From Paratinospora sagittata (lineage: Eukaryota; Streptophyta; Magnoliopsida; Ranunculales; Menispermaceae): a stretch of DNA of 64,000 nucleotides. The DNA is taken from the NCBI GenBank assembly GCA_035771175.1, contig CM069610.1, forward strand, positions 22,534,501 to 22,598,500, read 5' to 3'. Below the pieces are notes generated by a model. It was given only the letters and a program-made list of their open reading frames with translations. It ran no database searches and had not been told where the DNA came from. Of the stretch, positions 1 to 12,560 are shown piece by piece; positions within the stretch are counted from its first letter, which is position 1, and the number at the start of each line of letters is the position of its first letter. Position numbers and translations under genes: made by a program.

Positions 1-209
1 GGAAAAACAGGAAAATGTGTTGGATAGAGAATGAAAAAGATCTACCAGGTGCTTTATGTTACTTTTAGGTAACCGGGGATGGTCCCTATTCTTTTAAATA
101 TTCATAGTATTAATCAACCGTGATAGGTAACCGGTGATCAAAAAGTTAGTTAAGGCTCATGAATGTTTAGATCTTCTCTTCCTTTTTCCACAACAATTTC
201 AATTACTTA

Positions 210-340
210 AATCGGAGCTAAAACGAAAAAGTTATGGTTATTTGTACTTTGCATACCGATTGTTCACTGATCGGTGTATCATTTCAGCAATCGATAAGTA
301 AACTTCAAATGACCATAACTTTTTCGTTTTAACTCCGATT
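210..340. repeat. Long dyad (inverted repeat) inside an A-type satellite monomer
   Basis: The left arm is 210-262 (53 bp, AATCGGAGCTAAAACG to ACCGATTG). The right arm is 288-340 (CAATCGATAAG to AACTCCGATT). They are near-reverse-complements with roughly six mismatches, separated by a loop of about 25 bp. The equivalent dyad recurs in each satellite monomer of the window, with arms of about 35 bp and a 39-bp loop in type B monomers. It could form a cruciform or a hairpin RNA; that function is inference. Confidence 0.85.
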
Positions 341-2099
341 ATAGTTATTAAAAATGTGTTGGAAAGAGAATGAAAAAGATCTTCAAAACCAGGTGCTTTA
401 AGTTACTTTTCGAAATCGGGGATGGTCCCAATTCTATTAATTATTCATAGTATTAATCAACCGTGACCGGTTACCGGTGATCAGAACGTTGGTTAAGGCT
501 TATGATTTTTTAGATCTTCTCTTCCTTTTTCCACAACAATTTCAATTACTCAAATCGAAGCTAAAACAAAAAAGTTATGGTCATTTGTAGTTTGCTTACC
601 GATTGTTTACCGAACGGTGTATCATTTCAGCAATCGATAAGTAAACTTCGAATGACCATCACTTTTTCGTTTCAACTCTAATATTTGTGATTTAAAATGC
701 ATTGAAAAGAGGAATAAAAGAATTAAAAAACCAGGTGCTTTAAGTTCCTTTTAAGTAATCGGTGACCGGTCCTGTTGCTATTAATCATCAAAAGTATTAA
801 TCAACAGCGACCTGTCACCATTGATCGAAAAAGTAGTTAAAGCCCATGAATTTGTAGATATTCTCTTTCTCTTTCCGTCACATTTTTAATAAGTCAAATC
901 GAAGTTAAAACGAAAAAGTTATGGTCATTACAACATTACTACTTACCTTTAGTTTACCAAATTGTGTATCATTTAAGCAATCGACATGTAAACTTCAAAT
1001 GACCATAAATTTTTCGTTTTAACTCCGACTTTAGTTATTAAAAATGTGTTGGAAAGAGAATGAAAAAGATCTACAAAACCAGGTGCTTCAAGTTGCTTTT
1101 CGGTAACCGGGGATGGTCCCGATTCTTTTACATATTCATAGTATTAATCAACAGTGACAGGTTACCGATGATCAGAAAGTTAGTTAAGGTTCATGAATGT
1201 TTAGATCTTCTCTTCCTTTTTCCACAACAATTTCAACTACTCAAATCCAAGCTAAAACGAAAAAGTTATGGTCATTTATAGTTTGCTTACCGATTGTTTA
1301 CCGAATGGTGTATCATTTCAGAAATCGATAAGTAAACTTCAAATGACCATAACTTTTTCGTTTCAACTCTAATTTTTGTGATTTAAAATGCATTGAAAAG
1401 AGGAATAAAAGAATTAAAATACCAGGAGCTTTAAGTTACTTTTAAGTAACCGGTGACCTGTCCCGTTGCCATTAATCATTGAAAGTATTAATAAACAGGG
1501 ACCTGTCACCATTGATCAGAAAGGTAGTTAAATCCCATGAATTTGTAGATCTTCTTTCCCTTTTTCCATCGCATTTTGGATTACTCAAACTGAAGTTAAA
1601 ACGTAAAAGCTATGGTCATTAGAACTTTACCTACCTTTTCTTTACCAAATTGTGTATCATTTCAACAATCGATAAGTAAACTTCAAATGACCATAACTTT
1701 TTCGTTTTAACTCTGATTTTAGTTATTAAAAATGTGTTGGAAAGAGAATGAAAAAGATCTACAAAACCAGGTGCTTTAAGTTACTTTTCGGTAACCGGGG
1801 ATGGTTCCGATTCTATTAAATATTCATAGTATTAATAAACCGTGACAGGTTACCGGTGATCAGAAAGTTAGTTAAAGCTCATGAATGTTTAGATCTTCTC
1901 TTTTTTTTCCATAAATTTCAATTACTCAAATCGAAGCTGAAATGAAAAAGTTATGGTCATTGGTAGTTTGCTTACCGATTGTTTACCGAACGGTGTATCA
2001 TTTCAGCAATCGATAAGTAAACTTCGAATGACCATAACTTTTTCGTTTCAACTCTAATTTTTGTGATTTAAAATGCATTGAAAAGAGGAATAAAAGAAT

Positions 2100-4100
2100 C
2101 AAAAAACCAGGTACTTTAAGTTACTTTTAAGTAACCGGTGACCGGTCTCGTTGCTATTAATCGTCCAAAGTATTAATCAACAACGGCCTGTCACCATTGA
2201 TCGGAAAAGTAGTTAAAGCCCATGAATTTGTAGATATTCTCTTCCTCTTTCCCTCGCATTCTGAATAAGTCAAATCGAGGTTAAAATGAAAAAGTTAGGG
2301 TCATTAGAACTTTACTTACCTTTTCATTACCAAATTGTGTATAATTTCAAAAATATATAAGTAAACTTCAAATGACCTTAACTTTATCGTTTTAACTCCG
2401 ACTTTAGTGATTAAAAATGTGTTGGAAAGAGAATGAAAAAGATCTTGAAAACCAGATGCTTTACGTTACTTTTCGGTAACCAGGGATGGTCCCGATTCTA
2501 TTAAATATTCGTAGTATTAATAAACCGTGACAAGTTACTGGTAATCAAAAAGTTAGTTAAGGCTCATGAATGTTTAGATCTTCTCTTCCTTTTTCGACAA
2601 TAATTTCAATTACTTAAATTGGAGCTAAAACGAAAAAGTTATCGTTATTTTTACTTTGCTTACCGATTGTTTACTGAACGGTGTATCATTTCAGCAATCG
2701 ATAAGTAAACTTCAAATGACCATAACTTTTTCGTTTTAACTCCGATTTTATTTATTAAAAATGTGTCGGAAAGAGAATGAAAAAGATCTTCAAAACCAGG
2801 TACTTTAAGATACTTTTCGGTAACCGGGGATGGTCCCGATTGTATTAAATATTCATAGTATTAATCAACCGTGACCGGTTATCGGTGATCAGAAAGTTGG
2901 TTAAGGCTCATGAATGTTTAGATCTTCTCTTCCTTTTTCCCTGACAATTTCAATTACTCAAATTGGAGTTAAATCGAAAAAAATTTGATCATTCGTAGTT
3001 TGCTTACCGATTGTTTACCGAACGATGTATCATCTCAGCAATCGATAAGTAAATTTCGAATAACCATCACTTTTTCGTTTCAACTCTAATATTTGTGATT
3101 TAAAATGCATTGAAAAGAGGAATAAAAGAATTAAAAAACCAGGTACTTTAAGTTACTTTTAAGGAACCGATGACCGGTCTCGTTGCTATTAATCGCCCAA
3201 AGTATTAATCAACAACGGCCTCTCACCATTGATCGGAAAAGTAGTTAAAGCCCATGAATTTGTAGATATTCTCTTCCTCTTTCCCTCGCATTCTGAATAA
3301 GTCAAATCGAGGTTAAAATGAAAAAGTTATGGTTATTAGAACTTTACTTACCTTTTCATTACCAAATTGTGTATAATTTCAGCAATATATAAGTAAACTT
3401 CAAATGACCTTAACTTTATCGTTTTAACTCCGACTTTAGTGATTAAAAATGTGTTGGAAAGAGAATGAAAAAGATCTTGAATACCAGATGCTTTACGTTA
3501 CTTTTCGGTAACCAGGGATGGTCCCGATTCTATTAAATATTCGTAGTATTAATAAACCGTGACAAGTTACTGGTAATCAAAAAGTTAGTTAAGGCTCATG
3601 AATGTTTAGATCTTCTCTTCCTTTTTCGACAATAATTTCAATTACTTAAATTGGAGCTAAAACGAAAAAGTTATCGTTATTTTTACTTTGCTTACCGATT
3701 GTTTACTGAACGGTGTATCATTTCAGCAATCGATAAGTAAACTTCAAATGACCATAACTTTTTCGTTTTAACTCCGATTTTAGTTATTAAAAATGTGTCG
3801 GAAAGAGAATGAAAAAGATCTTCAAAACCAGGTACTTTAAGATACTTTTCGGTAACCGGGGATGGTCCCGATTCTATTAAATATTCATAGTATTAATCAA
3901 CCGTGACCGGTTATCGGTGATCAGAAAGTTGGTTAAGGCTCATGAATGTTTAGATCTTCTCTTCCTTTTTCCCTGACAATTTCAATTACTCAAATTGGAG
4001 TTAAATCGAAAAAAATTTGATCATTCGTAGTTTGCTTACCGATTGTTTACCGAACGATGTATCATTTCAGCAATCGATAAGTAAATTTCGAATAACCATA
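2100..4100 (+). repeat. Trimeric (B-A-A) higher-order repeat, ~1032-bp period, two copies
   Basis: The segments starting near 2100 and near 3132 are almost the same for three consecutive monomers (one B, two A). Shared rare variants include GTGACAAGTTACTGGTAATC at 2527 and at 3559, a spacing of 1032 bp, and the odd stretch AAATCGAAAAAAATTTGATC in both. This marks a local duplication of a three-monomer unit. Confidence 0.85.
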
Positions 4101-5689
4101 ACTTTTTCGATTCAACTCTAATTTTTGTGATTTAAAATGCATTGAAAATAGGAATAAAATTCTTAAAAACCCTGGTGCTTCAAGTTACTTTTTGGTAGCG
4201 GGTGATCGGTCATGTTGCTATTAAAGGTATAAAGTATTAATCAATAATGACATGTCACCATTGATTGAAAACGTAGTTAAAGCACATAAATTTGTAGATA
4301 TTCCCTTGTTCTTTCTAGCGCATTTTGAATTAGTCAAATCGGAATTAAAACGAAAAAGTTATGGTCATCAGAACTTTACTTACCTTTTGTTTACCAAATT
4401 GTATATTATTTAAGCAATCGATATGTAAACTTCAAATGACCATAACTTTTTCGTTTTAACTCCGACTTTAGTTATTAAAAATGTGTTGGAAAGAGAATGA
4501 AAATGATCATCAAAACCAAGTGCTTTTAGGTACTTTTCGGTAACCGGGGATGGTCCCGATTCTTTTAAATATTCAAAGTATTAATCAACCGTGACAGGTT
4601 ACCGGTGATCCGAACGTTAGTTAAGGCTCATGAATGTTTAGATCTTCTCTTCATTTTTCCATAACAATTTCAATTACTTAAATCGGAGCTAAGACGAAAA
4701 AGTTATGGTTATTTGTACTTTGCTTACCAATTGTTTACCGAACGGTGTGTCATTTAGGCAATCAATAAGTAAACTTCGAATGACCATAACTTTTTTGTTT
4801 CAACTCTAATTTTTCTGATTTAAAATGCAATCAAAAAAGGAATAAAAGACTTAAAACCCCAGGTGCTTCAAATTACTTTTCGGTAACCAGTGACTGGTCC
4901 CTTTGCCATTAAACATCCAAAGTATAAATAAAGAGGGACTTGTCACCATTGATCGAAAAGGTAGTTAAATCCCATGAATTTGTAGATCTTCTTTTCCTAT
5001 TTCCATCGCATTTTGGATTACTCAAATCGGAGTTAAAACGAAAAAGTTATGGTCATTAGAACTTTACTTACCTTTGGTTTACCAAATTGTGTATCATTTA
5101 AGCAATCGATAAGTAAATTTTAAATGACCATAACTTTTTCGCTTTCACTCCGATTTTATTTACTAAAAATATGTTGGAAAGAGAATGAAAAAGATCCTAA
5201 AAACCAGGTGTTTTAAGTTACTTTTCGGTAACCAACGATGGACCCGATTCTATTAAATATTCATAGTATTAATCAACCGCGACAGGTAACCAGTGATCAA
5301 AGAGTTAGTTAAGGCTCATGAATGTTTAGATCTTCACTTCCTTTTTCCACAACAATTTCAATTACTTAAATCAGAGCTAAAACAAAAAAGTTATGGTTAT
5401 TTGTACTTTGCTTAGCGATTGTTTACTGAATGGTGTATCATTACAGCAATTGATAAGTGAACTTCAAATGACCATACCTTTTTCGTTTTAACTCCGATTT
5501 TAGTTATTAAAAATGTGTTGGAAAGAGAATGGAAAAGATCTACAAAACCAGGTGTTTCAAGTTACTTTTCGGTAACCGGGGATGACTCTGATTCTATTAA
5601 ATATTCATAGTATTATTCAACAGTGATAGGTTACCGATGATCAGAAAGTTAGTTAAGGCTCGTGAATGTTTAGATCTTCTCTTCCTTTT

Positions 5690-5740
5690 TCCACAACAAT
5701 TTCAATTACTTAAATCAGAGCTAAAATGCATTGAAAAAAG
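5690..5740 (+). repeat. Deletion junction inside a satellite monomer (dyad lost)
   Basis: An A-type monomer runs to GAGCTAAAA and joins directly to TGCATTGAAAAAAGG, the start of a B monomer. About 131 bp normally present between these points are missing, and the missing piece is essentially the whole large dyad. TAAAA is shared by both sides, so the break has microhomology. Confidence 0.8.
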
Positions 5741-6508
5741 GAATAAAAGACTTAAAAACCCAAGTGCTTCAAATTACTTTCCGGTAACCGGTGACCGGTC
5801 CCTTTGCCATTAAACATCCAAAGTATTAATACATAGGGACCTGTCACCATTGATCGGAAAGGTAGTTAAATCCCATGAATTTGTAGATCTTCTTTTCCAC
5901 TTTCCATCGCATTTTGGATTACTTAAATCGGAGTGAAAACGAAAAAGTTATGGTTATTTGAACTTTACTTGCCTTTTATTTACCAAATTGTGTATCATTT
6001 AAGCAAACGATAAGTAAACTTGGAATGACCATAACTTTTTCGTTTCAACTCTAATTTTTCTGATTTAAAATGCATTGAAAAGAGAAATAAAAGACTTAAA
6101 AACCCAGGTGCTTCAAATTAGTTTTCGGTAACCGGTGACCGGTCCCTTTGCCATTAAACATCCAAAGTATTAATAAACAGGAACCTGTCACCATTGATCG
6201 GAAAGGTAGTTAAATCCCATGAATTTGTAGATCTTCTTTTTGAATTTCCATCGAATTTTGGATTCCTTAAATTGGAGTGAAAACGAAAAAGTTATGGTTA
6301 TTTGAACTTTCCTTACCTTTTGTTTACCAACTTGTGTATCATTTAAGCAATCGATAAGTAAACTTCGATGACCATAACATTTTCATTTCAAATCTAATTT
6401 TTCTGATTTAAAATGCATTGAAAAGAGGAATAAAAGACTTAAAAATCCAGGTGCTTCAAATTAGTTTTCGGTAACCGGTGACCGGTCCCTTTGCCATTAA
6501 ACATCCAA

Positions 6509-7456
6509 AAAAGGAAGAGAAGATTTAAACATTCATGAGGTTTAATTATCTTTCTGATCACCGGTAACCTGTCACGGTTTATTAAAACTATGAATATTTA
6601 ATAGAATCAGGACCGTCCCCGGTTACCGGAAAATAAATTAAAGCACCTGGTTTTGAACATCTTTTTCATTCTCTTTCCAACACATTTTTAATAACTAAAA
6701 TCAGAGTTAAAACGAAAAAGTTATGGACATTTAAAGTTTACTTATCGATTGCTGAAATGATACACCGTTCAGTAAACAATCGATAAGCAAAGTACAAATA
6801 ATCATTACTTTTTCGTTTTAGCTCCGATTTAAGGAATTTAAATTGTTGTGGAAAAAGGAAGAGAAGATCTAAACATTCATGAGCCTTAACTAACTTTTTG
6901 ATCACGGGTACCAGTCACAGTTTATTAATACTATGAATATTTAATAGAATCGGGACCATGCTCGGTTACAGAAAAGTAACTTAAAGCACCTGGTTTTTAG
7001 GATTTTTTTCATTCTCTTTCCAACACATTTTTAATAACTAAAGTCGGAGTTAAAACGAAAATGTTATGGTCATTTGAAGTTTACTTATCGATTGCTTAAA
7101 TTATACCCAATTTGGTAAACAAATGATAAGTAAAGTTCTAATGACCATAACTTTTTTGTTTTAACTCCGGTTTGAGTAATCCAAAATGGGATGGAAAGAG
7201 CAAAAGAAGATCTACAAATTCATGGGATTTAACTACCTTTCTATTTATTAATACTTTGGACGTTTAATGACAAAGGGACCGGTCACCGGTTACCCAAAAG
7301 TAATTTGAAGCACCTGGTTTTTTAATTCTTTTATTTCTCTTTCCAACACATTTTAAATCACAAAAATTTGAGTTGAAACGAAAAAGTTATGGTTATTCGA
7401 AGTTTACTTCTCGATTGCTGAAATGATACACCGTTCGGTCAACAATAGGTAAGCAA
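6509..7456 (-). repeat. Inverted satellite segment
   Basis: At about 6508 the direct repeat stops after ATTAAACATCCAAA, and the sequence continues as the reverse complement of the satellite. Examples are GATCACCGGTAACCTGTCAC and TTTTCATTCTCTTTCCAACA, which are the A-type landmarks read on the minus strand. Nearly three monomers are present (A, A, then B-like) before the satellite stops after GGTAAGCAA at 7456. No gene is seen. Confidence 0.9.
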
Positions 7457-8059
7457 TTATTCACATTATGTGAGTACAGATGGAGACTCACTTTTTCTTA
7501 AGACGCCAACTTTGAATGCAATGGATCAGTTATGTGGAGCTAAGACCAATAATTTTAAAGAAGTGCTTATTTCAAAAATAAGTCGATTGAAATAATGCTA
7601 CTTAGTACGTGAGTCCTTGTCAAAAATAATAAAATCTTGTCAAAAATGTATGTGAGTCCTTTTTCCTCCTTAGGTTTATGTTGAGATGTGATGTTATTCT
7701 AACTGCTCTCAGGCTTTACTCCAGCTTCTTATTCTCTCTTTATTTTGTGGGTACAATCAATATATTACCTTTGTCTGTACTGTTGATCAAGTGCTTTTTT
7801 TTTTTGCCCGAGAAGGGAGGGAGGGGGGTGGTAGGTAAAAGTTCTGAATTTCCAGATGTATTTAGCAGCTGTTACTAGATGCAATTATATAATAGTTGGC
7901 ACTGTTTTACATCTAGTAAAGAAAGCAGGAGAAGTTGGAAAATGATAGAGTATTTCACCCATCTATGATACCTCTCTTGACAGTGTCCATCGTTGCCTGG
8001 TAATTGTATGTCATGATTATTTGAGCTACATCAGGAGACTACATTCCCATTGTTCGTAG
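7457..8059. other. Unique, non-satellite insert inside the inverted segment
   Basis: About 600 bp with no similarity to the satellite or to the retrotransposon. It contains a T-run followed by a G-rich stretch near 7797-7832 and two copies of GTGAGTCCTT about 65 bp apart (7610, 7650). The longest open frame (66 codons at 7678) has no recognisable domain. The composition resembles plant intron or intergenic DNA. I see no terminal inverted repeats, LTRs, poly-A tail with target duplication, or other transposon hallmarks. It is probably captured filler DNA at a rearrangement; its origin is unknown. Confidence 0.6.
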
Positions 8060-8092
8060 CATTTCAAATAAGTGAAGTTTACTTATCGATTG
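8060..8092 (-). repeat. Short inverted satellite remnant at the switch back to direct orientation
   Basis: GAAGTTTACTTATCGATTG (8074-8092) is the reverse complement of the monomer block CAATCGATAAGTAAACTTC. From about 8093 (ATTTAATTACTTTTCGGTAA) the array is in direct orientation again. The unique segment is thus flanked on both sides by inverted satellite. Confidence 0.75.
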
Positions 8093-8799
8093 ATTTAATT
8101 ACTTTTCGGTAATCGGTGACCGGTCCCATTGCCATTAAACTTCCAAAGTATTAATAAACAGAGACCTGACACCATTGATCGGAAAGGTAGTTAAATCCCA
8201 TGAATTTGTAGATCTTCTTTTCAACTTTCCATCGCATTTTGGATTACTTAAATCGGAGTTAAAACGAAAAACTTATGATTATTTGAACTTTACTTACCTT
8301 TTGTGTACCAAATTGTGTATCATTTAAGCAATCGATAAGTAAACTTCGAATGACCATAACTTTTTCGTTTCAACTCTAATTTTTCTGATTTAAAATGAAT
8401 TGAAAAGAGGAATAAAAGACTTAAAAACCCAGGTGCTTCAAATTAGTTTTCGGTAATCGGTGACCGGTCCCTTTGCCATTAAACATCCAAAGTATTAATA
8501 GACAGGGACCTGTTACCATTGATCGGAAAGGTAGTTAAATCACATGAATTTGGAGATCTTCTTTTCAACTTTCCATCGCATTTTGGATTACTTAAATCGG
8601 AGTTAAAACGAAAAAGTTATGGTTATTTGAACTTTACTTACCTTTTGTTTACCAAATTGTGTATCATTTAAGCAATCGATAAGTAAACTTCGAATGACCA
8701 TAACTTTTTCGTTTCAACTCTAATTTTTCTGATTTAAAATGAATTGAAAAGAGGAATAAAAGACTTAAAAACCCAGGTGCTTCAAATTAGTTTTCGGTA

Positions 8800-11700
8800 A
8801 TCGGCGACCGGTCTCTTTGCCATTAAACACCCAAAGTATTAATAAACAGGGACCGATCATCATTGATCGGAAAGGTAGTTAAATCCCATGAATTCGTAGA
8901 TCTTCTTTTCCACTTTCCATCGCATTTTCGATTACTTAAATCGGAGTTAACACGAAAATGTTATGGTTATTTGAACTTTACTTACCTTTTGTTTACCAAA
9001 TTGTGTATCATTTAAGCAATCGATAAGTAAACTTCGAATGACCATAACTTTTTCGTTTCAACTCTAATTTTTCTGATTCAAAATGCATTGAAAAGAGGAA
9101 TAAAAGACTTAAAAACCCAGGTGCTTCAAATTAGTTTTCGGTAACCGGTGATCGGTCCCTTTGCCATTAAACATCCAAAGTATTAATAAACAGGGACCGA
9201 TCATCATTGATCGGAAAGGTAGTTAAATCCCTTGAATTTTTAGATCTTCTTTTCCACTTTCCACCGCATTTTGGATTACTTAAATCGGACTTAAAACGAA
9301 AAAGTTATGGTTATTTGAACTTTACTTACCTTTTGTTTACCAAATTGTGTATCATTTAAGCAATCGATAAGTAAACTTCGAATGACCATAACTTTTTCGT
9401 TTCAACTCTAATTTTTCTGATTTAAAATGCATTGAAAAGAGGAATAAAAGACTTAAAAACCCAGGTGCTTCAAATTAGTTTTTGGTAACCGGTGACCGGT
9501 CCCTTTGCCATTAAAGATCCAAAGTATTAACAAACCAGGACTTGTCACCATTGATCGGAAAGGTAGTTAAATCCCATGAATTTGTAGATCTTATTTTCCA
9601 CTTTCCACCACATTTTGGATTACTTAAATCAGAATTAAAACAAAAAAGTTATGGTTATTCGAACATTAGTTGCCTTTTATTTACCAAATTGTGTATCATT
9701 TAAGCAATCGATAAGTAAACTTCGAATAACCATAACTTTTTCGTTTCAACTCTAACTTTTCTGATTAAAATTCGTTGAAAAAAGGAATAAAAGACTTAAA
9801 AACCCAAGTGCTTCAAATTACTTTCCGGTAACCGGTGACTGGTCCCTTTGCCATTAAACATCCAAAGTATTAATACAGAGGGACCTGTCACCATTGATCG
9901 GAAAGGTAGTTAAATCCCATGAATTTGTAGATCTTCTTTTCCACTTTCCATCGCATTTTCGATTACTTAAATCGGAGTTAAAACGAAAAAGTTATAGTTA
10001 TTTGAACTTTACTTACCTTTTGTTTACCAAGTTGTGCATCATTTAAGCAATCGATCAGTAAACTTCAAATGACCATAACTTTTTCATTTCAACTCTAATT
10101 TTTCCGATAAAAAATCCATTGAAAAGAAGTATAAAAGACTTAAACACCCAGGTGCTTCAAAATACGTTTCGGTAACCGGCGACTGGTCCTTTGCCATTAA
10201 ACACCCAAAGTATTAATAAACAGGGACCTATCATCATTGATCGGAAAGGTAGTTAAATCCCATGAATTTGTAGATCTTCTTTTCCACTTTCCATCTCATT
10301 TTCGATTACTTAAATCGGAGTTAACACGAAAAAGTTATGGTTATTTGAACTTTACTTACCTTTTGTTTACCAAATTGTGTATCATTTAAGCAATCGATAA
10401 TAAAATTTCGAATGACCATAACTTTTTCGTTTCAACTCTAATTTTTCTGATTTAAAATGCATTGAAAAGAGGAATAAAAGACTTAAAAACCCAGGTGCTT
10501 CAAATTAGTTTCCGGTAACTGTTGCCTGTCCCTTTGCCATTAAACATCCAAAGTATTAATAAACCAGGACCTGTCACCATTGATCGGAAAGGTAGTTAAA
10601 TCCCATGAATTTGTAGATCTTAATTTCCACTTTCCACCGCATTTTGGATTACTTAAATCGGACTTAAAACGAAAAAGTTATGGTTATTTGAACATTAGTT
10701 GCCTTTTATTTACCAAATTGTGTATCATTTAAGCAATCGATAAGTAAACTTCGAATGACCATAACTTTTTCGTTTCAACTCTAATTTTTCTGATTTAAAA
10801 TGCATTGACAAAAGGAATAAAAGACATAAAAACCCAGGTGCTTCAAATTACTTTTCGGTAACCGGCGACCGGTCTCTTTGCCATTAAACACCCAAAGTAT
10901 TAATAAACAGGGACCGATCATCATTGATCGGGAAAGGTAGTTAAATCCCATGAATTTGTAGATCTTCTTTTCCACTTTCCATCGCATTTTCGATTACTTA
11001 AATCGGAGTTAACACGAAAATGTTATGGTTATTTGAACTTTACTTACCTTTTGTTTACCAAATTGTGTATCATTTAAGCAATCGATAAGTAAACTTCGAA
11101 TGACCATAACTTTTTCGTTTGAACTCTAATTTTTCTGATTCAAAATGCATTGAAAAGAGGAATAAAAGACTTAAAAACCCAGGTGCTTCAAATTAGTTTT
11201 CGGTAACCGGTGATCGGTCCCTTTGCCATTAAACATCCAAAGTATTAATAAACAGGGACCGATCATCATTGATCGGAAAGGTAGTTAAATCCCTTGAATT
11301 TTTAGATCTTCTTTTCCACTTTCCACCGCATTTTGGATTACTTAAATCAGACTTAAAATGAAAAAAGTTATGGTTATTTGAACTTTACTCACCTTTTGTT
11401 TACCAAATTGTGTATCATTTAAGCAATCGATAAGTAAACCTCGAATGACCATAACTTTTTCGTTTCAACTCTAATTTTTCTGATTTAAAATGCATTGAAA
11501 AGAGGAATAAAAGACTTAAAAACCCAGGTGCTTCAAATTAGTTTTTGGTAACCGGTGACCGGTCCCTTTGCCATTAAAGATCCAAAGTATTAACAAACCA
11601 GGACTTGTCACCATTGATCGGAAAGGTAGTTAAATCCCATGAATTTGTAGATCTTATTTTCCACTTTCCACCGCATTTTGGATTACTTAAATCAGAATTA

Positions 11701-12560
11701 AAACGAAAAAGTTATGGTTATTGGAACATTAGTTGCCTTTTATTTACCAAATTGTGTATCATTTAAGCAATCGATAAGTAAACTTCGAATAACCATAACT
11801 TTTTCGTTTCAACTCTAACTTTTCTGATTTAAAATGCGTTGAAAAAAGGAATAAAAGACTTAAAAACCCAAGTGCTTCAAATTACTTTCCGGTAACCGGT
11901 GACTGGTCCCTTTGCCATTAAACATCCAAAGTATTAATACAGAGGGACCTGTCACCATTGATCGGAAAGGTAGTTAAATCCCATGAATTTGTAGATCTTC
12001 TTTTCCACTTTCCATCGCATTTTCGATTACTTAAATCGGAGTTAAAACGAAAAAGTTATAGTTATTTGAACTTTACTTACCTTTTGTTTACCAAGTTGTG
12101 CATCATTTAAGCAATCGATAAGTAAACTTCGAATGACCATAACTTTTTCGTTTCAACTCTAATTTTTCCGATAAAAAATCCATTGAAAAGAGGTATAGAA
12201 GACTTAAACACCCAGGTGCTTTAAAATACGTTTCGGTAACCGGCGACTGGTCCCTTTGCCATTAAACACCCAAAGTATTAATAAACAGGGACCTATCATC
12301 ATTGATCGGAAAGGTAGTTAAATCCCATGAATTTGTAGATCTTCTTTTCCACTTTCCATCTCATTTTCGATTACTTAAATCGGAGTTAAAACGAAAAAGT
12401 TATGGTTATTTAAACTTTACTTACCTTTTGTTTACCAAATTGTGTATCATTTAAGCAATCGATAAGAAAACTTCGAATGACCATAACTTTTTCGTTTCAA
12501 CTCTAATTTTTCTGATTTAAAATGCATTGAAAAGAGGAATAAAAGACTTAAAAACCCAGG
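8800..12560 (+). repeat. Six-monomer higher-order repeat (~2.06 kb period)
   Basis: The order of variant monomers from about 8805 to 10500 recurs from about 10860 to 12560. Paired markers are the GGCGACCGGTCTCTTTGCC variant (8803/10863), AGTTTTTGGTAACC (9477/11540, spacing 2063), and the AATACGTTTCGGTAACCGGC variant (about 10163/12227). Five monomers of the six-monomer period are clearly matched. Confidence 0.75.

Larger units (their letters stand above)
1..6508 (+). repeat. Satellite array block I: interspersed A and B monomers (~344 bp)
   Basis: Tandem head-to-tail repeat of about 344 bp, around 19 monomers, with no gene. Two monomer types are mixed. Type A opens with AATGTGTTGGAAAGAGAATG and carries CCGGGGATGGTCCCGATTCT. 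Type B opens with AAATGCATTGAAAAGAGGAA and carries GGTGACCGGTCCC. The order I read is roughly A A B A B A B A A B A A B A B A A B B B. Both types share the block AAACGAAAAAGTTATGGT and its inverted copy. Monomers here are more diverged from one another than those after 8093, which is usual for an array edge. Short open frames of 60-75 codons in this block are read-through of the repeat. Confidence 0.95.

Noticed and set aside
7678..7878. 66-codon frame in the unique segment
   Set aside because: No recognisable domain, partly encoded by a T-run and G-rich low complexity. The hydrophobic look follows from T-rich DNA.
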